A DNA stretch of 64,000 nt, taken from positions 62,001 through 126,000 of the forward strand of contig JAUIHS010000007.1 in NCBI GenBank assembly GCA_030432255.1. Direction: 5' to 3'. How positions within the stretch are numbered: position 1 is the first letter of the stretch; every line of letters starts with the position of its first letter. This document shows positions 42,408-50,557 of this stretch, one piece after another. The stretch is from Phycisphaerae bacterium (GTDB lineage: Bacteria; Planctomycetota; Phycisphaerae; Phycisphaerales; UBA1924). The position numbers and the translations under genes are program-made. A model generated the notes under the pieces. It ran no database searches and was not told the origin of the DNA. It saw only the letters and a list, made by a program, of their open reading frames with translations.

Positions 42408-43202
42408 ATGGTGGCAGCCGCGCACGAGCATGATCCGGGTCCGATCCTGACGCTGTCCGGGGTTCGCAAGAGCTTCGGTTCGCAGGTCGTGCTCCGGGAT
42501 GTGTCCATGGATTTCCGCCGGAGCGACACCACCGTGATCCTGGGCCCGTCGGGAACGGGCAAGTCCGTCCTCCTGAAACTGATCGTGGGCCTGCTCCGGC
42601 CGGATCGGGGCGAGATCCGGTTCGGCCCTGACCGCGTCGATCAACTCTCCGAAAGTGCCCTGGGGCGGATCCGAAAGAAGATCGGGTTTCTCTTCCAGCT
42701 CTCAGCCCTCTTTGACTCCATGACGATCGGTGAGAATCTCGATTTCCCCCTTCGCGAGCACACGTCTCTTCGCCGGGATGCGCGCCGGCGGAAGGTGCGT
42801 GCAGCGCTTGAGCGGGTGGATCTGCATGAGGTTGAACGGAAGTTCCCGGCCCAGCTCTCCGGCGGCCAGCAGAAGCGGGCTGCCCTCGCGCGGGCGATCA
42901 TCCTGGAGCCGGAACTCATGCTCTACGACGAGCCGACCACGGGTCTCGACCCGGTTCGAGCGGACGGTATCAACCGACTCATTCGTCGTCTCCAGATCGA
43001 ACTCGGCGTGACCGGCATCGTCGTGACCCACGATCTGGTCAGCGCCAAGGCGGTCGCCGATCGCGTCATCATGCTCGATGCCGGGCGGATCGCCGCCGAT
43101 GGCCAGTTGTCCGACCTTCATACGCATCCGGATCCGCATGTGCAGCGTTTCATGAGGGGGGAGTCGGTCGTCGAGCATACCGCAGGAGGTCTTGATGCGT
43201 GA
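42408..43202 (+). CDS. mlaF: MlaF-type ABC transporter ATPase
   Basis: The 264-aa ATPase of the MlaFEDB phospholipid transporter has Walker A GPSGTGKS (about 47-54), Q-loop FQLSALFDSMTIGENLDFPL, signature LSGGQQKRAALARA and Walker B LMLYDEPTTGLDP, with the H-loop in VTHD. The LFDSMT.EN..FPLREH pattern separates MlaF from other importers. It overlaps mlaD by 8 bp. The permease partner mlaE is at 32.1 kb. It lacks a ribosome site and sits in the 18-bp divergent gap. Confidence 0.93.
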   Translation: MVAAAHEHDPGPILTLSGVRKSFGSQVVLRDVSMDFRRSDTTVILGPSGTGKSVLLKLIVGLLRPDRGEIRFGPDRVDQLSESALGRIRKKIGFLFQLSALFDSMTIGENLDFPLREHTSLRRDARRRKVRAALERVDLHEVERKFPAQLSGGQQKRAALARAIILEPELMLYDEPTTGLDPVRADGINRLIRRLQIELGVTGIVVTHDLVSAKAVADRVIMLDAGRIAADGQLSDLHTHPDPHVQRFMRGESVVEHTAGGLDA

Positions 43203-44205
43203 CTTCATGATCGGATTGACCGCCATTGTCGGACTCGTCGGACTCGCGGCGATGCTGCTGCTCTTCGGTGAGTTCACCTCATTCCGCGAGCCGACCTACG
43301 CGATCACCTTCCGTCTCGATACGGCTTCGAATCTCTCGACTTCCTCCGCAGTCACGCTGAACGGCGTGCAGGTTGGCAAGATCGAGCGCATCACGACCGC
43401 GGCGGATCCGAGGGATGGCGTCGTCATGGATGTCGCGATCAGGGCGACACACCGCATTCCTCGCGGTGTCCAGGTTGCGATTTCGCGCGACCTGATCGGT
43501 GATTCGACTCTCGCGCTCAAGGCATCACATGACCCGCTCTCATCCGACGCAGGCTACCTCGCTGAAGGTGACTCGATTGAGGCCACGGCGGCGAGTTTCC
43601 TCGATGAAGTGACTGACCTCATTGACCGCCGGTTGGCGTCGCTGGAGCGGGCGGCGGTCTCATTCCAGGAGTTGAGCGAGACGTATGTGCGTGTCGGCAA
43701 CCAGTTGGGTGCCTTCATCGAGCCTCGGACCGTCGAGCAGGTTGATGCCGGGGAAGCGCCCCCGAACCTCTCCAGCACCCTTTCGCGTATCGATCGGTCA
43801 GTCGCGGCCGCTCAGGTATGGGTCGAAGATGAGGAGTTTCGCGGCGATGTGACGCAGACCGTCGAGGCCGCGGCCAATACGATGGTGCGTCTTGCCGAGG
43901 CGGTCGACGCCTGGACGGAGGCGGCTTCGTCGATCGCCCAGCGGACGGCGCAGGCCCAGGAAGGCATCGATGAAGCTGTGACACACTTCGTGCGTACCAC
44001 CGATACGCTCGCGATGACGCTGGGCGAGATCCAGTACATGACGGCGCAGATCAACAGTGGCGAGGGCACCATCGGAAATCTGGTGAACAACCCGGACCTC
44101 TACAATTCGCTGCAGGATGCCGCTGTCCGACTGGAGAAGGCACTCCTTGAGGCGCAGCTTCTCGTCGAGAAGTACCGGCGCGAGGGAGTTCCGATCCAAT
44201 GGTGA
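43195..44205 (+). CDS. mlaD: MCE/MlaD family substrate-binding protein
   Basis: The 336-aa protein has one N-terminal membrane helix (IGLTAIVGLVGLAAMLLLFG). A single MCE domain follows at about 30-130 (FRLDTASNLSTSSAVTLNGV, VQVGKIERI), then a long helical tail with several predicted coiled-coil stretches. MlaD forms a hexameric periplasmic ring that passes lipids. The tail is much longer than in E. coli MlaD (183 aa), closer to PqiB/YebT or chloroplast TGD2-like proteins. AGGAGG lies 5 bases before ATG 43195; the in-frame TTG at 43192 is the less likely start. xseA follows after 10 bp. Confidence 0.9.
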   Translation: MRDFMIGLTAIVGLVGLAAMLLLFGEFTSFREPTYAITFRLDTASNLSTSSAVTLNGVQVGKIERITTAADPRDGVVMDVAIRATHRIPRGVQVAISRDLIGDSTLALKASHDPLSSDAGYLAEGDSIEATAASFLDEVTDLIDRRLASLERAAVSFQELSETYVRVGNQLGAFIEPRTVEQVDAGEAPPNLSSTLSRIDRSVAAAQVWVEDEEFRGDVTQTVEAAANTMVRLAEAVDAWTEAASSIAQRTAQAQEGIDEAVTHFVRTTDTLAMTLGEIQYMTAQINSGEGTIGNLVNNPDLYNSLQDAAVRLEKALLEAQLLVEKYRREGVPIQW

Positions 44206-44215
44206 GAGATCGCTG

Positions 44216-45667
44216 ATGGAACGCCTCCCCTTCGACCCGTCCCGCATGTCCGGGCCGCCGAAGCCTCGGAAGGAGGATGCCCTCTCGGTTTCTGAATTGG
44301 CCGAGCGAATCGAGTGTGCGCTTCGTGCCGGGCTCCCCGGGCGCATCAGACTGTTGGGCGAGATCAGCGGCTTCACTGATCGCAACCACTGGTACTTCGA
44401 CGTCAAGGATGAAGCGGCCGTACTGAGCTGCGTGATGTTCGCAAGCGATGCGCGGCGACAGCAGTATCGGCCGGAGAGCGGACAGGAGGTGATCCTGACC
44501 GGTCGGGTGGCTTTCTACACGCGCGGGGGACGCACCCAGTTCTATGCCTCCCGGATCGAACCGGTCGGCGCCGGTGAACTTGAACTGCGCTATCGTGCGC
44601 TCTGCGCCGAACTCCGAGAGCTGGGCTGGTTCGACCCCGAGAGCAAGCAGCGCCTGCCCTTCTTTCCGCGCCGCGTCGCAGTCGTGACGTCGCGGACCGG
44701 CGCTGCCTTGCAGGACGTGCTGGATACATTTCGTCGACGGTGCCCGGCGATCGAAATCGTGAGCGTGGATGTCCGTGTACAGGGCGAAGGTGCTGCGCCC
44801 GAGGTTGCGCACGCGATCCGTGCCATCGATCACGCGCGGGACGACTTGGGGATTGACGCCGTTATCGTCACACGCGGCGGCGGATCCATGGAGGACCTCT
44901 GGGCATTCAATGAACGCGAAGTCGCAGCGGCGATCCGAGCGTGCCGTGTTCCGGTGGTTGCTGCGATCGGTCACGAGACTGACACCACGATCGCGGAATT
45001 GGTTGCCGATGAACGCTGTGCGACACCGACACAGGCCGCGATGCGCCTGAGTCCCGACCGCGCATCACTCGACGAGCAGCTTTCCCACCTTTCGCGTCGA
45101 CTCACGACATGCCTCAAGCACGGCCTCGTGGTTGCGCAGCACAGGCTCGATGCGGCGATGCGGTACGAGTTGTTCGCGGCCCCGCGTGGCTGGCTCGAGG
45201 CGCGAGCGGACCGGCTCACCCGGATTCACGAGCAGTTGTCGAGGGCATTGCGCGATCGGCAGTCCGGAGAGCACCTGCGCGTGGAGCGTCTCACATCGCG
45301 GCTTGCTCGGCGCCGGCCGGAGGCTGTTCTCGAGGGGCGACGCGTGGCCATTCCGCACATGGAAGAGCGGCTCACCCGCGCGCTGCGATCGCGATTGAGC
45401 GACGCTCGCCGCGGCACGACAGCCCTCGAACGTGAACTGCGCGCGGTCAGTCCGGTCAGCGTGCTCGGGCGCGGCTACTCGATGACAACGCGTCAGGATG
45501 GCTCGATGGTTCGTCGGGAGAGTGACGTCAAGCCCGGAGATCTCCTGACCACGCGAGTCGCCGATGGCGAGATCCGCTCCCGTGTCGAGGGCGAATCGCC
45601 CGTGAGCCCGCCGAAGCCGCGCCGGCGACGCAACAATGACAGCACTGATCAGGCTTCACTGTTCTGA
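44216..45667 (+). CDS. xseA: Exodeoxyribonuclease VII large subunit
   Basis: The 483-aa nuclease subunit degrades single-stranded DNA from both ends together with the small subunit XseB. The N-terminal OB-fold is seen as IRLLGEISGFTDRNHWYFDV, then the catalytic domain: FFPRRVAVVTSRTGAALQDV, IDAVIVTRGGGSMEDLW, FNEREVAAAIRACRVPVVAA, GHETDTTIAELVADERC-type motif, and a long coiled-coil. The start at 44216 gives a normal N-terminus; frames upstream run into mlaD. I found no xseB nearby. Its 3' end lies 21 bp from the convergent M29 gene. Confidence 0.94.
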   Translation: MERLPFDPSRMSGPPKPRKEDALSVSELAERIECALRAGLPGRIRLLGEISGFTDRNHWYFDVKDEAAVLSCVMFASDARRQQYRPESGQEVILTGRVAFYTRGGRTQFYASRIEPVGAGELELRYRALCAELRELGWFDPESKQRLPFFPRRVAVVTSRTGAALQDVLDTFRRRCPAIEIVSVDVRVQGEGAAPEVAHAIRAIDHARDDLGIDAVIVTRGGGSMEDLWAFNEREVAAAIRACRVPVVAAIGHETDTTIAELVADERCATPTQAAMRLSPDRASLDEQLSHLSRRLTTCLKHGLVVAQHRLDAAMRYELFAAPRGWLEARADRLTRIHEQLSRALRDRQSGEHLRVERLTSRLARRRPEAVLEGRRVAIPHMEERLTRALRSRLSDARRGTTALERELRAVSPVSVLGRGYSMTTRQDGSMVRRESDVKPGDLLTTRVADGEIRSRVEGESPVSPPKPRRRRNNDSTDQASLF

Positions 45668-45688
45668 GTGATCAAGCGCGAGCAGGGG

Positions 45689-46837
45689 TCACATTCCCGG
45701 CCAGCCGGACTGCAGGAATTGCCCGTCGCGATGGAAGACTTCACCGTCCGCCTCGATCGTGCCGCCTGGCGTGTCATTGGACGGTCGCATGTCGCAGACC
45801 ATATCCCAGTGGAGGCCTGATTCATTGCTGCTGCCGCTCTCCGGATAGCCGGCGCCAACTGCTGCGTGGAAGGTGCCGCCGATCTTCTCGTCGAAGAGCG
45901 TGTGCTTGGTGAACTGCTTGATGGCGTAGTTGGTCCCGATCGCAATCTCTCCGAGCGTACGGGCGCCTTCGTCCATGTCGAGCATCGAAATGAGGAAAGC
46001 CTCGTTCTTGGATGCGCTGGCGTCAACGCAGCGTCCACCCTTGAACTCCAGTCGGATGCCTTCGACCTCGCGCCCCTGGTAGACACCGGGGAAGGTGTAG
46101 TGCACCACGCCGTCGACACCCTGCGGACCTGCAAAGACCTCGCCATCGGGGAAGTTCTCGTGGCCGCAGCAGTTGATCCACGTTCCTCCATCGACATCCA
46201 CGGTCAGGTCCGTCTCATCGTTCCTGCCGGTGCCGGGATGACGGAATCGAAGGACCTTGCGTTGCTGAAGCCATTCGCAGAGCCGCGCCTGCTGCTCCGC
46301 AAGTTTCCGCCATGCCGCGATCGGATCATCGAGGTGCAGCAGTCCGGCGCGGAAGACGAAATCTTCGTAGGCGCGCATGGACATCTCGGCGTCCTGGGCG
46401 CTGGCGGGTGTCGGAAACAGCGTGCCGCACCAGCGCAGTTCCCCCTCGGCCGCCCGGTTCATGAAGCGCGTGAGGAAGGGCTTCCGAGCCGCCGACTGCT
46501 TCGCGAGGCGTTCCGGCTCGATGTCGGAGAAGCGGCGGGTGTTGGTCTCGGCCCAGAACTTGATGAACACGTCCGCCGACTCGACCAGATTCATCTGGAG
46601 TGGCGACACGTATTCGATCTGTGCATCAGTCGCCTGCTCCAACATGATCTCGGTCAGGTCCTCGCTCGCCGGGACCCAGCAGGGATGGGCCCCCGCCTTG
46701 ATCGCAGCCTCGTACACGGCCTCAACCGCGGGAAAGGCCACCTGATCGCAGACGATCGCGACGAGATCGCCCTTCCGAATGGAAGTCGAATACTGCGTGA
46801 TGACCTGTGCCAGTTTGTCCAGACGCTGATCGCGCAT
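45689..46837 (-). CDS. M29 family aminopeptidase
   Basis: The 382-aa metallo-aminopeptidase removes N-terminal residues using two metal ions. The five ligands known from the family can be placed: Glu in NFPDGEVF, Glu in LGEIAIGTN, His in GGTFHAAVGAG, and His and Asp in LHWDMVCDMR. The N-terminal half is a helical dimer domain. The start at 46837 has AGGAGG 5 bases before; an ATG at 46861 is less likely. It is cytoplasmic, without a signal peptide. It is convergent with xseA and divergent from the OmpH-like gene. Confidence 0.92.
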   Translation of the reverse strand: MRDQRLDKLAQVITQYSTSIRKGDLVAIVCDQVAFPAVEAVYEAAIKAGAHPCWVPASEDLTEIMLEQATDAQIEYVSPLQMNLVESADVFIKFWAETNTRRFSDIEPERLAKQSAARKPFLTRFMNRAAEGELRWCGTLFPTPASAQDAEMSMRAYEDFVFRAGLLHLDDPIAAWRKLAEQQARLCEWLQQRKVLRFRHPGTGRNDETDLTVDVDGGTWINCCGHENFPDGEVFAGPQGVDGVVHYTFPGVYQGREVEGIRLEFKGGRCVDASASKNEAFLISMLDMDEGARTLGEIAIGTNYAIKQFTKHTLFDEKIGGTFHAAVGAGYPESGSSNESGLHWDMVCDMRPSNDTPGGTIEADGEVFHRDGQFLQSGWPGM

Positions 46838-46868
46838 GCTTTCCTCCTGTTCAGTGGGCACATCCTAG

Positions 46869-46926
46869 CAGCCCGGTGAGGACACGGGCTGGAGGGCGGG
46901 AGCTTGGCCGCGAACCGGCGCTCCCG
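46869..46926. repeat. Two tandem inverted repeats in a divergent intergenic region
   Basis: CAGCCCG/CGGGCTG (46869-46875 and 46885-46891, 7 bp, 9-base loop) is followed by CGGGAGC/GCTCCCG (46897-46903 and 46920-46926, 7 bp, 16-base loop). The second loop can extend the stem with GCCG/CGGC. They lie between the divergent M29 and OmpH-like genes, without T-tracts, so they could be operators or leader structures. Confidence 0.4.
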
Positions 46927-47042
46927 TGGCCGGCTGTCCCGTGCTCGATCATTCGGGAAGTCGCTTCGTCCGGGTCTGTTTGAGCGCCAGCCGTGGACCG
47001 ACCGACATAGAGTCTGAACGACACCCATTCAGGAGAACGCCA

Positions 47043-47648
47043 ATGCGCGGATACCAGTACATCCTTCTCGCCGCCGCGATGCTTGCCGCCGCGACCCTGG
47101 CCGGACGCTTCATCATGCCCGCGGATGGCGCCAGTTCTCTCCGATCGGCGAGTTCGGACCCCACGATTGCAGTCTGCGCCCTGCCGGCGCTGCTCAACGA
47201 GATGATGGAGTCCGAACGCTACCGACCGGAGCGTGAGCAGTTCGAGGAGGAGGTGAACGACAAACTCCAGGAGCTGCGTGACCGGCGGGATGAACTGATG
47301 CAGGACCTCGAAGGACTCGAGCCGGGTGATCCGGAGGCAATTGAGCCCTCGCGGCAGCTCGAGATGCTCGGGCGTGAATACCAGCAGATGCAGTATGACC
47401 GTCAGAACGAGGGGGATGCTCTCTTCGCACGACAGATGACCGAAGCCTGGGAACTCATTTGCTCCTCGGCCGATGCTGTCGCAGAGGATCTCGGCTTCGA
47501 CTACGTCCTGATCACGGCCGGCGAAGATGAGATACTCAACCAGACCTCATCCGCCGTTGCACTCCGCCAGATGCTCGCCCGCCCGGTGATCGTCGCTCCG
47601 GATGACGTGGATATCACGGATGACGTTCGCGACGACCTCAACATGTAG
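47043..47648 (+). CDS. OmpH/Skp-like periplasmic protein
   Basis: The 201-aa protein has an N-terminal hydrophobic segment (YILLAAAMLAAATLAGRFI), then a short strand (TIAVCALPALLNEMME). A long charged coiled-coil follows at about 55-130 (REQFEEEVNDKLQELRDRRD), returning to a strand (FDYVLITAGED). This is the layout of OmpH/Skp chaperones, which hold unfolded outer-membrane proteins. The end is acidic. The start at 47043 has CAGGAGAA upstream. Its stop abuts the stop of convergent lipB. A role in envelope biogenesis is inferred from the fold. Confidence 0.8.
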   Translation: MRGYQYILLAAAMLAAATLAGRFIMPADGASSLRSASSDPTIAVCALPALLNEMMESERYRPEREQFEEEVNDKLQELRDRRDELMQDLEGLEPGDPEAIEPSRQLEMLGREYQQMQYDRQNEGDALFARQMTEAWELICSSADAVAEDLGFDYVLITAGEDEILNQTSSAVALRQMLARPVIVAPDDVDITDDVRDDLNM

Positions 47649-48386
47649 TCAACCGGGGGCCGGCCACGCTCTCATGCGCTCTGCGACTGCCTCTGTCATG
47701 CACGCTGTCAGCCGTTCGCGAACGCGTGCCATGCCGGGTGCCGCGTCACCAAGCTCTGCTGCCAGGCTCGTGACCGGTCTTCCGACGAGACCGCATGGCA
47801 CGATCAGGTTGAAGTGATCGAGATTGGTAGCGACGTTGAGTGCCAGTCCGTGCATTGACACCCATCGGCGCACCCGGACGCCCATGGCGCAGATTTTCCG
47901 CCCACCGGCGAGTGGATCCAGCGAGCAGTCCGCATCCGATTGCCCCCCCACCCACACGCCGGTTGCACACCCGTCCGTGTCGGCGTCGACGCCGAACTCT
48001 CGACAGACGCGGATGACAACCTGTTCCAGGAACCGCATGTAGCCGTGGAGGTTCAGGTGCAGGCGGTTAAGGTCCAGGATCGGATAGGCAACCAGTTGCC
48101 CGGGGCCGTGATAAGTGATGTCACCGCCCCGATCCGTCTCGCATACCTCCACACCGTGGCTCTCCAGCAGGGATTCGGAGGCAAGCAGATGATCCCGGGC
48201 GCCGGGACGACGACTGACCGTGATGACCGGTGGATCATGTTCGACGAGCAGGAGGCGACCACCGGGCGCATCCGGATCACTTCGACGCGCGATGACCTCT
48301 TCAAGATGCCTGATCTGTTCGTCATACGCCGGTCGGTACGCCATGCGTCCGAGTTCAATAACTTCGATCACCTCCGGCGCCGTCAT
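47649..48386 (-). CDS. lipB: Lipoyl(octanoyl) transferase
   Basis: The 245-aa enzyme transfers octanoyl from acyl carrier protein to lipoate-dependent enzymes. Family motifs are RGGDITYHGPGQLVAYPILD, GRKICAMGVRVRRWVSMHGL with the catalytic Lys, and the catalytic Cys in IVPCGLVGRPVTSL. The length is about 20 residues above the usual. Its ATG overlaps the GT4 stop by four bases (ATGA). lipA is not in the window. Confidence 0.95.
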   Translation of the reverse strand: MTAPEVIEVIELGRMAYRPAYDEQIRHLEEVIARRSDPDAPGGRLLLVEHDPPVITVSRRPGARDHLLASESLLESHGVEVCETDRGGDITYHGPGQLVAYPILDLNRLHLNLHGYMRFLEQVVIRVCREFGVDADTDGCATGVWVGGQSDADCSLDPLAGGRKICAMGVRVRRWVSMHGLALNVATNLDHFNLIVPCGLVGRPVTSLAAELGDAAPGMARVRERLTACMTEAVAERMRAWPAPG

Positions 48387-49879
48387 GCCTGCGAGACGCT
48401 CACGAGTTCGTGGAGCGACTCCTGGACACGCTCATACACCTGCACGCACTTCGCCGCCGCACCGTCCCATGTCAGCTTCCGCAGTTCAAGGGCGCCGTGC
48501 TCGCGAAGCGTCTGGCTCAGGGGTGGATGGCGCAGGACTGCAACGATCTTGTTGGCCATCTCGTCGACATCCCAGAAATCAACCTTCAGGGCGTGCGTGA
48601 GGACCTCGGAGACACCCGACTGCTTGGAGATGATCACGGGCACATCGTGGCTCATCGCTTCGAGCGGCGCAATTCCGAAAGGCTCGCTGACGCTCGGCAT
48701 CACGTAGCAATCCGCCATCGAGAAGATGCGCTTCACGTCGTGCCCGCGCAGGAACCCGGTGAAGAGGACCTTGTGGCCGATTCCCATCTCCGCGGCCAGT
48801 TCGATCATCCGTCTTGCCATGTCGCCACTTCCGGCAACCAGGAACTTGACGTTGTCGATCTTCTCAAGCACCCGTTTCGCGGCTGCGACGAAGTACTCCG
48901 GGCCCTTCTGCATCGTGATGCGACCGAGGAAGAGTACGATCCTGTCCTTCGGGTTGACCTCGGCAACTGCACCGGAACCGAAGGGTTCGAGATCGACACC
49001 GTTGTACACCACCCGGATCTTCTCCGCCGGCAGACCGTATCGGTGGACGCAGATCGAACGGGTGAGTTGGCTCACGGCAATGACGGCGATGGCCGCGTGC
49101 ATGCCTCGGCGTTCAATGTCGTAGACCTGCTGGTTGACGTGCACGCCGGAGCGATCGAATTCCGTGGAGTGGATGTGCGCAACAAGGGGTTTGCCGGTCA
49201 ATCGGGCCAATGCCATGCCGGCGGGATAGGTCATCCAGTCGTGCGCATGGATGACGTCGAACTCCTCGGTCGCGCACAGGTTGAGGACCAGGTGGGCGTA
49301 GCGCCTTGCGTCGCCCATGACATCTCCCGAGTAGTCCGAGCCCGCCTTGCCGAGCGACGCACCCGCAGGGGCGCCCGGATCGACATCCGGAGCCGGCAGC
49401 CCTGCCGCTTCGAGGGCCTGGAGCAACGGCTGGGGGATCGGCTGGCCCTGGGCTCGCAGTCGCTCGATGGTATGCCGCAGGATGCTGACCTCGATCGTCG
49501 GGTCATCGACGTCAGCATCGGGGTACGGTGTATCGCGCGCCGCCGGAATGCCCATGAACTCAACGTGCTTGAACTGTTCGACCTGGTAGCGCACCGCATC
49601 CGGTGAGACCGGGGTGGCGTCCGAAGCAACTGGAAGGATGGCGCCGGAACCGGGGGTGCCGGCCGGCGGTCGGACAGATTCCGGACGCTGCGGGTCCGGC
49701 GGGGCGTCAGGGCTGATCAGTCGGACGTGGGAAGCGAAGCCCCGATCCACGGCCTTGGGCAGTACGAAGAGGATCTCATGGCCCATGCGATCGAGCGCGC
49801 GGGTGAGCCCGTAGCAGGCGGTGCCGAGACCGCCGCTGATGAAGGGCGGGAACTCCCAGCCGAGCATGAGGATACGCAT
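48383..49879 (-). CDS. GT4-family glycosyltransferase
   Basis: The 498-aa GT-B fold enzyme moves sugar from a nucleotide sugar. The N-domain starts MRILMLGWEFPPFISGGLGT, where GG near the N-terminus recalls glycogen-synthase-like enzymes, and includes VIHAHDWMTYPAGMALARLT. The C-domain has FLGRITMQKGPEYFVAAAKR, FLVAGSGDMARRM and the donor-binding E-x7-E (SEPFGIAPLEAM). A linker of about 100 variable residues sits at 60-170. It overlaps lipB downstream, and a hypothetical gene lies 42 bp upstream. The product could be glycogen or surface glycan. Confidence 0.9.
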   Translation of the reverse strand: MRILMLGWEFPPFISGGLGTACYGLTRALDRMGHEILFVLPKAVDRGFASHVRLISPDAPPDPQRPESVRPPAGTPGSGAILPVASDATPVSPDAVRYQVEQFKHVEFMGIPAARDTPYPDADVDDPTIEVSILRHTIERLRAQGQPIPQPLLQALEAAGLPAPDVDPGAPAGASLGKAGSDYSGDVMGDARRYAHLVLNLCATEEFDVIHAHDWMTYPAGMALARLTGKPLVAHIHSTEFDRSGVHVNQQVYDIERRGMHAAIAVIAVSQLTRSICVHRYGLPAEKIRVVYNGVDLEPFGSGAVAEVNPKDRIVLFLGRITMQKGPEYFVAAAKRVLEKIDNVKFLVAGSGDMARRMIELAAEMGIGHKVLFTGFLRGHDVKRIFSMADCYVMPSVSEPFGIAPLEAMSHDVPVIISKQSGVSEVLTHALKVDFWDVDEMANKIVAVLRHPPLSQTLREHGALELRKLTWDGAAAKCVQVYERVQESLHELVSVSQA

Positions 49880-49921
49880 GTCTTATCCACTCCGTTGGTC
49901 GCCGGGCGTACCAGGCCTGCG

Positions 49922-50410
49922 TCAGTCGTCGTCGTCCGCGCCCATGTCACCGAGTTCGCAGAATGTCGCCTCGTAAGCCAGCAGTGACTTCAGAAGTCCG
50001 TCCACGACTCGGGAGGTCTCGCCATTGAGATCCAACTGGATCTTCGACCGGAACGTGTAAAGCATGTCCTCGCTCCGATAGTGACTCAGCGGGCTCAGCT
50101 TGGGTCCCTCGTAGTCCAGGTCGACCAGTTCTTCGTCAATCAGGTCGTCGAGATCGTCGCCGGTGTGGACCAACTCGGCTTCGATTGACTGACTCAGCCA
50201 CCTGTCAGCTGTGACCCACTCAACCCACAAGGCATCATCCTCCACCACCAGGCGGTAGAACGCGGGTTCAGGAGCTTCCATCGCTGCGCAGGACAGCATC
50301 CCGTCCGTCAGGACGACGTCACCGAAACGGTCAGATTGACGCGCGGCATCCGCCACGCCGGTCAGTAAGGTCTTCATCATGGCACTGATACCCTGCGACA
50401 GGGTGTTCAT
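49922..50410 (-). CDS. Hypothetical acidic protein upstream of GT4
   Basis: The 162-aa protein is acidic, with LVVEDDALWVEWVTADRWLS, then VHTGDDLDDLIDEELVDLDY and a terminal ADDDD. It may be an alpha/beta protein of about 140 residues. I recognise no family. The start at 50410 has GGAG about 10 bases upstream; the Met codons in MM at residues 11-12 are alternatives. It lies 42 bp before the GT4 gene on the same strand and is probably its partner in an operon. It is divergent from prmC. Confidence 0.6.
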   Translation of the reverse strand: MNTLSQGISAMMKTLLTGVADAARQSDRFGDVVLTDGMLSCAAMEAPEPAFYRLVVEDDALWVEWVTADRWLSQSIEAELVHTGDDLDDLIDEELVDLDYEGPKLSPLSHYRSEDMLYTFRSKIQLDLNGETSRVVDGLLKSLLAYEATFCELGDMGADDDD

Positions 50411-50504
50411 GGACTGGCACTCCGGTTGGATGGCCGAGATTGGGTACACCAGTCCGGTGCACCGCGATCTGTGTCATACTATCCGGAACCGGTCTGCATT
50501 TCTG

Positions 50505-50533
50505 CCGGGGTCAGCGGTTGTCCCCGGTCTTTT
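50505..50533 (+). terminator. Terminator-like hairpin in the prmC leader
   Basis: CCGGGG (50505-50510) pairs with CCCCGG (50522-50527) around an 11-base loop, and TCTTTT follows. It lies 25 bp upstream of the prmC ATG, after a -10-like TACTAT at about 50477. The upstream neighbour points the other way, so this would be a leader attenuator, not the end of a gene. The T-tract is imperfect. Confidence 0.35.
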
Positions 50534-50557
50534 GTCGCGGCCACCTCGGATCCAGCC

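Noticed and set aside
48410..49606. 398-codon plus-strand frame opposite the GT4 gene
   Set aside because: The GT4 gene on the other strand has complete motifs, and this frame has none.
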